Of a DNA stretch of 64,000 nt, positions 55,541 through 64,000 are shown one piece after another. Under the pieces are notes generated by a model. It saw only the letters and a list, made by a program, of their open reading frames with translations. It did no database searches and was not told where the DNA came from. A program made the translations under genes and the position numbers. The stretch lies in the NCBI GenBank assembly GCA_015143295.1, contig CM026567.1, forward strand, positions 13,224,416 through 13,288,415, written 5' to 3'. Each line of letters begins with the position of its first letter. Position 1 is the first letter of the stretch. The DNA is from Tetracentron sinense. Its lineage: Eukaryota; Streptophyta; Magnoliopsida; Trochodendrales; Trochodendraceae.

Positions 55541-56715
55541 TGAGCAATTTTCATCAATTGTCTCTACCAATTTTAATTTTAATCAATCACACACAACTAA
55601 ACTCACTTGATCACACAAGATTTTTTACGTGGAAAACCCTTCCGAGAAAAACCACGGGACCTAGTCCAGCACAGAATCCACTATGAGAAGATTTAAACAA
55701 TACAAGACTCGAATCTTACCCAACCGGACAGACACAACGTTCCTCGGTATCGATTCCACAGCTTGCAAACCACCAACACAGCACGTTCGATCTCTGCAAC
55801 AGCAGCTCCAGTTCCTCACCGGCCAATCTTACTCAAAGTGATCAACCATGGTCTCCGAAGACCGATCTCCGTCCTTGACGGCTTTAGCAAAGGCTAACCA
55901 ACACTCACAGTAGAGCAACAGTGGGTTTTTGGGTTTATGGAAGCCCTAGGGTGATCTCTTAATGTTTAAGGATCATTTATGCAAAGTATAGAAAATTTGC
56001 TTTAGAACCATGCAAAACCTAGAGGCCAACTAAAGGAGATGAAGATCAATGAAACAAAGAGTTTTCATAAACTCCAAGCAAGCACAAAGTGCTCTAAAAA
56101 GTCTCCAATTGATCATCTTCACAGATTGGGAGAAGTCCCCTATATATAGGAAAGGTCCAAGGGATTAGAAGTTTCTAAAAAAAAGTTTTAGAAAGTATTT
56201 TTCATATCAGGGTCGACCCTGGGGGTCCCTGGGTCGACCCATCATAGCAAAATCACTTTCCAAACAAGAAACAATATCAGGGTCGACCCATGAGGCACAT
56301 TCGGTTGACCGGATGGTGCCTTTCGGTCGACCGGATGGTCCTTAGGGTCTACCCTCACATTTTTCACTCTTCGCCAAAAATCATGGGGGCTCTTCAGGGT
56401 CGACCCAAAATGGTCAGGGTAGACCCTGGGGGTGCATAATTTTGGTTTTTCAATTTTTTTAACCATTAATGCATACCCCTATCACCCCGTCTCCAGTATG
56501 ACTTATTGTTAGTGATGAATGAGTATTTTCATGAGGTATCATAGGGCCAACTAGGTCTCTCTCATAATCCCAACTTTTGAGCCACTGTGAGTGATGAAGC
56601 TTCAAGATCCTTCACGGCTTCTTCTTCACTTTGTCTTCAACCCAGATGAGACCTACTATGACCTAAATACAACATTTTGGGCTCGGAATTTTGCCAACAA
56701 TATTTTGAATTTACA
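55541..56715 (-). repeat. 5' LTR of the deleted SIRE-like element
   Basis: 1175 bases; on - TGTAAATTCAAAATA to AAAATTGCTCA. The U5 end lacks about 55 bases, including the C-tract, relative to the other LTR. Palindromic GGTCGACC words at 56215-56425. Confidence 0.93.
56141..56148 (-). promoter_or_regulatory. TATA box, 5' LTR
   Basis: On - CCTATATATAGGGGAC. Confidence 0.62.
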
Positions 56716-57445
56716 GGTAGTCCTCGTATCTGGGCTTGTATCCCAAACCAAAGGGAGGTGTATAACGAGGATGCATGTATCTTTTCTTCATGCCCTGATT
56801 CCTGGCACCGAGACCACTTCCGAGCTGATAGTTCATTCTGGCCATCATTTTGACAAACAGTGGCACTGCTTACTTGCTTTGCTGTTTTACCTAGGCGATA
56901 GAACTAACCTGCTCGAACTGAAATGTCATGAAGGCAGTGCCTTGCCCCAGCTCTTAGACGTCCCCAAAGGAACTTGCTAACTCTTTAGAAAGAATGACAA
57001 TCAGACGGTCATCCTGTATGAACTTGATTCTTTGATGCAAAGAGGAGGGAATGGCTCCGGCCGCATGGATCCATGGCCTCCCTAGGAGCAGAGTGAAAGA
57101 GGCTGGCACGTTCACTACCTGAAAGTTTGTTGAGAACTGAGCAAGTCCGACCCCAATGGTCAGGTCAATGTCCCCCAGGTTTTGCCTGGTGGTATTATCA
57201 AAGGCCCTGATGGTCATAGGTCTCTTCTTCACTTAACTAAGGTCCAGGCTCAGGTTTTGCAGTGTGGAGAGTGTACAGACGTTCAGGCCAGAGCCATTGT
57301 CGATGAGCACTGATGATAATGTTCGGTCCATGCACTGTATTGCGATATACAAAGCCCGGGTATGGTCCCTGTCGCTGTTCGGTATCTCCTCTTCTGTGAA
57401 GGAGATGACATTGGGTTCAAGGATTTGCCCTACCATTTGTCCCAG
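56716..57445 (-). pseudogene. pol: Tat aspartic protease
   Basis: On -: MVGQILEPNVISFTEEEIP, HTRALYIAIQCMDRTLSSVL, IDNGSGLNVCTLSTLQNL (active site DNG for DTG), TAA near 57234, MTIRAFDNTTRQNLGDIDL, FQVVNVPASFTLLLGRPWIH, GAIPSSLHQRIKFI; then YQLGSGLGARNQG and FGLGYKPRYE up to the copia insertion. Confidence 0.88.
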
Positions 57446-58612
57446 TTTCTTGAGCGTTTTGTCTGGCGTTACATGAGCATTGCCAAATACTTGGAGCAGT
57501 TACTTCCTGTGATGCTCTGAAGTAAGAAGAAGACCCAAGATGGATATCTGTGCTGGGACCTTGCTCAGTTGCTGAGTGATATTGAACTCCTCTGCTTTTT
57601 TCAGGATTTTCAATAAAACTGCTGAATTTTTTGCTTCCTTCTGGGGGTCTGACACCCCTGCTTTTTGTTTCTCAGCCTCTGTATTCTTCACCTTTGTGGG
57701 CTCGGCTGTAAGAGGTTGATATACCCGGCCAGATCTGGTTAGGTAGGCTATGCTCTCGCTCTCGAGGATGAGAAAGTGGGGAGCGGGTACTCGGTTGAGG
57801 TTGAAGGGAGGCTCTGGGATGTAAGGGATCCGAACTGGGCCTGAAGAGGTTGAGGCTTGAGCTGGAGCTGTTGGCCAATTTACAGGGCTAAGAATGGTGT
57901 AGATGATATATTCGGGGAAAGGTATTTGGATTGGAGATTGAATAGTCTGTATGTTTGATTAGGGGAAGGGGATTATGACAGGTGATCGGTAAGAGGGCCC
58001 GATGATGTCGTCATTCACTGCAGGTGTGCTGGGTCCTGGCTGCCCTACCCTGGGCTCTTCCCACTAATAAAATTGACTTGATTGTTATGCGGAGGCAGTG
58101 GCACCTGATTGATGCTTGTGTTGCTGGGAGCCAGCTCAACCCTTCCCTCATCCAAGAGATCTTGGATTGCACACTTCAGGCCAATGCAATAACCTGTGGC
58201 ATGGTCGGGGCCTCTGTGAAAGGCGCAGTGATGGTCGGCATTATATTTCTTACCTTGTTTGTCTGGAGGTAGAAGAGGTGTAGGACCTCTCAGCTCGAGA
58301 AGGCCCTGCTTAGTGAGGAATTCTAATAACTGGCTGAGAGTATATGGAAGAGTGGTAAAGTTTCTGGGAGGACGGTTTTCCCTTGGACTGGTCGGGCTGG
58401 CCGGGTATTCCTGCTAACTGACTATTGCTAAGCTGGTAATCTGATGGGTGCCGTAGAAGCAATCATATGTACATCTTCCTTCTTTCTGTGGTCCCGAGGA
58501 CTGATATTTCTGCTGAACGAGGTCGTCACCTTGGGGGAATCAAGTCCTAGATTGGAATGAATGGCCCCGCTTTTGATAGCAGTCTCGATACGGGCACCTG
58601 TCCTGATGATAG
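57446..58612 (-). pseudogene. gag: Tat gag, C-terminal part
   Basis: On -: IIRTGARIETAIKSGAIHSN directly after the solo LTR, later LSQLLEFLTKQGLLELRGP, the clade's zinc motif CAFHRGPDHATGYC at about 58230-58190, and near the protease ISILGLLLTSEHHRK. Several stops. It continues 61463-62810 when the solo LTR is removed. Confidence 0.82.
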
Positions 58613-58905
58613 TATAGCGCCCCAAAACCCACCCTAGGAGTTAGAGTGAACTTTGGACAACTAATCATGACTTGCTTGACGACTAACCTGCAAAACCCAC
58701 AGAGCATATACAAGAGAGGGCAAAACAGCGGAAACATACTCTAACATGGTATGGCGGAAGTCTACCAAACCTCTATGTATATACACAATCAATCCAAGTT
58801 TATACAAAAAGAATCCAAAAGAAAGTGCGGACATGCCCACCAAAATACATAAATCTGACTCTCATCTCACCCACAGCTAATCCACTCAGAATCTAACACC
58901 ACCTA

Positions 58906-59022
58906 CTAATAACCCTCTACGGGAGGTTCCTCCAAAGGCTCCTCAACGTACTCCTCTTCCACCCATGGACCAGGAGCATAAACATCAAATGGAGCAGCAG
59001 CTCCCTCAGAACCTGCCGACAT
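58906..59022 (-). CDS. Conserved short reading frame inside Tekay LTR
   Basis: 38 residues, MSAGSEGAAAPFDVY then APGPWVEEEYVEEP and EGY; the conserved Cys is Tyr here and one codon (CAG) before the stop is lost. Candidate intron 59013-60145 on -. Confidence 0.42.
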   Translation of the reverse strand: MSAGSEGAAAPFDVYAPGPWVEEEYVEEPLEEPPVEGY

Positions 59023-59334
59023 AAGAAGTACGGCTGAGCATGGAATACTCAGCGGGTACTAAGCACTAACCAACAGTCATAGCATACAAATAGCATATAT
59101 AAAGCAGGAAACAATTCAAGCATATAAAGCAGGAATAATTCATATCATGACAATAAAGTAAAGGAGTATATAATCATGCTTGAATTCATAAAAACCGATA
59201 AAACCCTTGAAAACACCGTGCACTTGACTTGACTGAAAATACCATTTCCTTGCTTGAAAACTTGTCATGTTTGTCTTATCTTATCGTATCATGCGTGTCA
59301 TGTGTGTCATGCCATGTCATGCTTGCTTGGGAAA

Positions 59335-59525
59335 GTAAACTACTTGTGAGGGAAGGGAGACCCTTCTTCCTAAATGCCCATGCTTGTCATGTCGTGCCAT
59401 GTCATGCTTGGAACAGTAAACTACTTGTGAGGGAAGGGAGACCCTTCTTCCTAAATGCTCATGTCATGTCCTTTCACTTGTGAGATGTCCTTGTGAGATG
59501 TACTTGCGAGGGAAGGGGAAACCTT
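59335..59525 (-). repeat. LTR cassette 2, GAAGGGTCTCCCTTC type
   Basis: Three copies (on + GAGGGAAGGGAGACCCTTCTT near 59349, 59429 and 59506). Confidence 0.85.
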
Positions 59526-60479
59526 CTTATGATAATGCATGATTGACTTGTCCTTGCCAAGAGCGAGGTAAAACATATCGTAGGATATGTCCTACCTCTA
59601 ACCATGTTCTTGAAAACCTCGATAAATCATGTAATGCATGCCGTGCTCGTGAGAAACGTGTACATGCTTGCATTTAAATTTAAAGATGACATTTGAGTAA
59701 TTTCACAACACATGTAGCATCAAAGATTGAGCAATGTAATATTCATATCCTTTAGGGAAAGCAAGAAACACACTATCATAGGCCCTAGTAATATTCAGAA
59801 TTTATTAGGCATGCCTTTACAAATTTTCAGCTCACTTTATTCACCTTGGCATTTCATCAAACAGGGTGTGTTCATTATGGATTTACCCTACAACATGCTT
59901 TTCTAGATGGGTTTTACTCAAATCGTACATGTATGTTCATTATTGGAACAATGCCCTTCCCCATTTGTTCATCACACACAATCATTGGCATCCAATCGCC
60001 CATTCCATCTCCATTACCATTCACCACTTTCCATTCTCCATTCACCATTCATCCATCTCATAGCACATGTATCAATGAAAGAAAAATGAAAAGAAATAGA
60101 GGGAGAAGAGGAACTATAACTAGGAGGGTAGTAAAAAGTACCGACCTTGAAGAAATGAGGAAGAAACCCCTTTCCAAAACGACTGTGTAGCTGCTGCCCT
60201 AGTTTGAGGAGATGCTCCTCACGAGTTTGTGCCTTGATCTTGAAGGAAAATGGGCTGGAGGTTGATCTTGGGTTTCAAAACCCTTTGATTTCTCTCCAAA
60301 ATGGAAACCCTAGGTTGGAATCGCCTTCTCCCCTTTCTCCTATTCTCTCAAACTCTCTAAGTGTCGAATGAAGCCCTAAAGGCTCGGGTTAAACTCTTAA
60401 GGTAAGAGTGAACTGACCAAAAGACCGTAATACCCTTACTGGGATTTCTGCAATGACGCGAGGACCGTGAATAGTGCTG

Positions 60480-61130
60480 AACACATTGTGCTATGAATAG
60501 TGCCAACTCGTGGTGCTGTGAATAGTGCAACTCGTGGTGCCATGAATAGTGCCAACTCGTGATGCCATGAATAGTGCAACTCGTGGTGCCATGAATAGTG
60601 CAACTCGTGGTGCTGTGAATAGTGCCAACTCGTGGTACCATGAATAGTGCCAACTCGTGGTGCCATGAATAGTGCAACTCGTGGTGCCATGAATAGTGCC
60701 AACTCGTGGTGCCATGAATAGTGCAACTCGTGGTGCCATGAATAGTGCAACTCGTGGTGCTGTGAATAGTGCCAACTCGTGGTACCATGAATAGTGCAAC
60801 TCGTGGTGCCATGAATAGTGCCAACTCGTGGTGCCATGAATAGTGCAACTCGTGGTGCTGTGAATAGTGCAACTCGTGGTGCCATGAATAGTGCGAACTC
60901 GTGGTGCCATGAATAGTGCAACTCGTGGTGCCATGAATAGTGCCAACTCGTGGTGCTGTGAATAGTGCAACTCGTGGGGCCATGAATAGTGCAACTCGTG
61001 GTGCCATGAATAGTGCCACTCGTGGTGCCATGAATAGTGCCACTCGTGGTGCCATGAATAGTGCAACTCGTGGTGCCATGAATAGTGCCACTCGTGGTGC
61101 CATGAATAGTGCAACTCGTGTTGAGCTGTA
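60480..61130 (-). repeat. LTR cassette 1, GGCACTATTC type, expanded
   Basis: I count 26 copies of ACTCGTGGTGCCATGAATAG (on +) spaced 22-24 bases, against about eight at 6985-7412. Three spacer variants (GTGCAACTCG, GTGCCAACTCG, GTGCCACTCG) alternate. Frames of 240-284 codons stay open on - in all three frames and are artefacts. Confidence 0.95.
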
Positions 61131-61462
61131 CAACGTGCCCGTGGTGAGTTGTACAACGTACCCGTGGTGAGCCGCACAACGTGCCCGTGGTGAGTTGTAC
61201 AACGGATGCACACAGTATACGTTATCAGAGTACGTTGTCTGTGCTACGATTTCCTACAGGTACAGGCTGTTTTGGCCATATCTTTTGACTCGTTCGTCCG
61301 ATTTTGACGATTCAACTTGCGTTGTGTTCGTACTTCGAAAAGGAACATTTCTGATGTTTCGAAATTTCCAATTTCTTCCTTATTTATTAATTATACCTCT
61401 TAAAAAGGCAAAAATGACAACGAGAGTCATGTATTAACTGTGAAAAGGTTCGGGGTTCTACA

Positions 61463-62810
61463 GATAGTGCCGAAGTCCACTACCGAGAAGGTCACCATGA
61501 GTGTAGAGTAGGGCTGCTTTAGGGTGCCTATGAACATGCCTGCCAGTTCCTCCTTAGGGATAGGAGTTGGGATCTTTGCTACCATTTCCCTCCAGTGGGT
61601 GGCGTACTCCAGATTTGACTCGTTGTTGCGCTGGCTTAGCTGTTCGAGTTGGCTCCTCTGAGGGTGGAGCTCCTGGTTGAAGGAATACTGCTCTATGAAA
61701 CTGTCCATCGCATCCTGCCAGGTCTTGACTTTCTGCTTGTCTACCGACATCCACCATGTAAGGGCTGCCCCCTTCAGACTCTTCTAGAAGTACTGGATGA
61801 GCAAGGGCTGATTTTTATTATGGAGCATGTCCCCCAAGTATAACTGCAAGTGTTGTTTTGGACAGCCCGACTCATCATATTTATCAAAGTCTGGGACCTT
61901 GAAACCTACGGGAACAACATCCCCTGATGAAAAGGTTAAGTCTTCCAGTGATAGACTTGTACTGGTGGATGTACCTTTCATTCTTCTCATCTCCTCTTTC
62001 ATTTGTTTGATCTCGTCTTGTAAGGAAGGGATTAGATCTGAGGATGACGGTTGGTCCTGGTGGACGTGTGAGATCTTCGGCTGCTCTTCGTACTGGTCAT
62101 ATTCCTCTCCTTCGCCTGTTGCGGGTACGGGATTAGGTATGATAAAGGGGAAATGGCGAGGCTCATGTGTAGGTCTCTCGACTGGTTCTTTGGTTGGGAT
62201 CCAGGTGGAGGGTTCTTCGGTCCGGGTGCCAATTAGAATCTTCAGGAATTCCAGAACACTGTCAAGCTTCGCCTACATAGCTGTTATGTCTTTGTCATGT
62301 GACTGTAGGATCTCAGTGGTCCGCTGGTGCTGATCTGCAGGTTCTGCCATCAATCCTGTACTGCTTTCCGATTGTACTGTGTAGGAGTTGTTTTCTGATC
62401 GGACTGTGAAAGGGGTATCTCTGTGGTTGGTACTTCCGTCAAGACTGCGTTGGCAGCTGCTGCTTCTGTGAGAATCGCAGTCAGAGAACAAGTCATAGGT
62501 CGGCTCATACAACTGAAAAGAATGCAACTGCTAATCATGATTATGCATGAGGGCAAAAGGGATATGCTAAAAAAAGATTTTCATTGATGCATGAAGAGTG
62601 CAGTGAGTACATTCATAGTGTGACTCAAAGAAGAGGAAAAAGACTCAATCCTAGGCAGGCCCTTCGGGGATCGAAAGTCAAGTGGATGAGGCATGCCCTC
62701 AAGATCTATGATCTGTTGCTGGAGAGATGCGACTTCAACCTCCATCCGAGTGAGGGGTTTCGGTAGCGTTGAACATACGGTATCCAAATTGTTGGATACA
62801 GGAGGTCATC
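61463..62810 (-). pseudogene. gag: Tat gag, N-terminal and capsid part
   Basis: On -: coiled-coil-like start TRMEVEVASLQQQIIDLEG (62740), MAEPADQHQRTTEILQSHD, LEFLKILIGTRTEEPS, QDEIKQMKEEMRRMKG, then the capsid region PVGFKVPDFDKYDESGCPKQ, stop near 61785 (CAG to TAG), KSLKGAALTWWMSV, WQDAMDSFIEQYSFN, EYATHWREMVAKIPTP, FIGTLKQPY. The 5' end is lost at 62811. Confidence 0.86.
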
Positions 62811-63552
62811 TATAACGACCCGGAATATTAATATAATAAAATTATGTGTTCATGGGTCCTTAATGGAAGTTAATTAGTTAATTATTTGTTAAATTAATAA
62901 AAAGTGGATTTCGCTCGGGATTGAAGTGCACCGAGGAAATCTCAGTATCTTTTGGCGAAAATCACACACAGTGTGCCGGTTGACTGCCGGGACACACCCC
63001 TATCGTATCGGTTCCGTCAGGTACCATTTCACGGGACCGCAGGGCCATTATGTGTGATAAAATTGAGAAAAAGGGGAAATTTTCATATTTCCAGAAATTA
63101 AGTGGGACCCAATATTTGTTGGAGATCCTAATAGAAATCTATGCGGTTGACACTAATGCATGTCAATCAGCCGTGGGGACTAATGTCTGTCGTTTCGGCA
63201 GTTATTTATCTCAAACGAAGAAGCGACAACGTGTTTTGTGTCCGAAATCAGAAAATTAGTGGGTTTTGTAATTTTCTTCCGGATAAAAGTGCAGCTGCCA
63301 AAACTCAATATTTTTCCCCAAATTTTTTACAGTAGGTGTCGGATTGCCCCAAGTTCGGTCACCTACAGTTTCATCAAAATCGGATGTCATTAAGTTGGAC
63401 TATGAAGGCCGTATACACGAGAGAAAGCGGAAAAATAGTCAAACGGTCAAACCATTGATTTGGTCAACGGGACCATTAATTATGGTCATGTGCTATGCAC
63501 ATGACCTTATCTATATAAAATGGAGGCCAACCTCCCCCATTTTCTCATGTTC

Positions 63553-63560
63553 TATAAATA
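63553..63560 (+). promoter_or_regulatory. TATA box
   Basis: TATAAATA followed by GGGGAGG; a second TATATAAAA lies at 63510. The first is closer to the GA leader. Confidence 0.6.
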
Positions 63561-63586
63561 GGGGAGGTTCTGCCACATAATATTTT

Positions 63587-63650
63587 AGAGAGAGAAAGTG
63601 AGGAGAGAGAAAGGAAGAGAGAGAAAGAGGAGAGAGAAAGAAGAGAGAAG
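63587..63650 (+). repeat. GA-rich low-complexity tract
   Basis: 64 bases of GAGA/GAAA repeats beginning about 27 bases after the TATA box, where the 5' untranslated leader would start. Confidence 0.85.
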
Positions 63651-64000
63651 TGGGTCCCGGACGCATTGGCGGAGTCCCTTTTTTGCACTAGCTACCTCGA
63701 AACGCGTGAAGCAAATAAAACCCCTCTCTTTTCTTCTCTTTTTCCGCTTATTTTGCTATATTATTTCATGTGAAGTATATGCATGTCTTTTGACGTGAAT
63801 GAAAAAGGGTCGGAGACCCCTATGTGATGTTGTGATTTTATGTGGTCCCTCGGGGAGCCCAGATCGGGTCCCGGGTAAATTATATCGCCACTCTAGGGTG
63901 ACGAAAAGTTGTTTTGCATGTCTTGTAAGGCTATGGAGACATCCATTAGCTTGAAAACGTTCCCTAACGAGACGGTATATTAACGGAGTTAGTTCACGGG

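Larger units (their letters stand above)
51023..56715 (-). mobile_element. SIRE-like copia element, internally deleted
   Basis: Both LTRs, primer site and polypurine tract present; duplication GGTAG at 51018-51022 and 56716-56720. The interior (3.3 kb) has only gag and protease: integrase, RT and RNase H are gone. Inserted in the Tat element between protease and RT. Confidence 0.95.
58613..61462 (-). repeat. Solo Tekay LTR, inverted, with GATAG duplication
   Basis: 2850 bases, the longest copy; GATAG at 58608-58612 and 61463-61467. On + it starts TATAGCGCCCC where TGTCGCG is expected. Removing it and one GATAG joins VDFGTI to IRTGARIETAIKSG in the Tat gag. Confidence 0.95.
30449..62810 (-). 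mobile_element. Tat/Ogre-like Ty3/gypsy element, nested and truncated
   Basis: On -: gag (62810-57446), protease, spacer, RT, RNase H with a second archaeal-type RNase H, integrase, long 3' untranslated region with tandem repeats, polypurine tract, 3' LTR. Dual RNase H and long repeat-rich 3' region are known traits of the Tat clade. It hosts the insertions at 32232-41181, 41556-43945, 51023-56715 and 58613-61462. The 5' LTR is not in view because another LTR starts at 62811. The outer 3' LTR end near 30449 (TGACTGTGAGCG) is approximate. Confidence 0.88.
62811..64000 (+). repeat. Start of another LTR, running off the window
   Basis: Starts TATAACGACCCGGAATATT (probably TGTAACGACCC) and abuts the Tat gag. 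It contains a TATA box and a purine-rich leader, so orientation is +. No coding frame seen. Clade not assigned. Confidence 0.6.

Noticed and set aside
60357-61213. Open frames of 240-284 codons on - in three frames
   Set aside because: They read the 22-24 base tandem array of the LTR; all frames are open because the unit lacks stops.

Overview
The window is heterochromatic nuclear DNA of a flowering plant. It contains LTR-retrotransposons of the Ty3/gypsy Tekay chromovirus clade, the Ty3/gypsy Tat/Ogre clade and the Ty1/copia SIRE clade, primed by initiator Met tRNA (TGGTATCAGAGC) where a primer site is visible, plus L1-type LINE pieces and two ~175 bp satellite-like arrays. I find no host protein gene, rRNA or tRNA gene. 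The species cannot be named from what I see.

Layout. 1-9241: a Tekay element on + (its 5' LTR is cut by the window start). 9242-12663: a LINE RNase H end, a ~175 bp tandem array and a LINE ORF1 fragment. 12664-23993: the 3' half of a SIRE-like copia element on - (pol end, env-position ORF, 3' LTR), broken by three solo Tekay LTRs. 23994-28016: a truncated Tekay element on - inserted in that copia pol gene. 28017-30300: a ~178 bp tandem array and a LINE RT fragment. 30449-62810: a Tat/Ogre-like element on -, holding a copia element (32232-41181), a solo Tekay LTR (41556-43945), an internally deleted SIRE-like element (51023-56715) and another solo Tekay LTR (58613-61462). 62811-64000: the start of another LTR on +.

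Target-site duplications support the nesting: AACAA (13999-16411), GAAAG (20814-23132), CCTAG (32232-41181), GGTAG (51023-56715) and GATAG (58613-61462). Reading across the last one restores the Tat gag frame.

The most unusual signal is in the Tekay LTRs, present here in eight copies. All share (1) a candidate intron of 0.7-1.3 kb, with an AG/GT donor and a GCAG/GT acceptor; (2) just after the acceptor, a short acidic reading frame whose amino acids are kept (AP-D-C---PW-E--Y) while codon third positions vary; and (3) two hypervariable cassettes of short repeats, one in U3 and one always inside the candidate intron. The repeat types of the two cassettes combine independently between copies. 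The Tekay gag-pol also carries a 148 bp GT-AG insertion whose exact removal rejoins the conserved protease reading frame. These are sequence-based inferences without transcript evidence.
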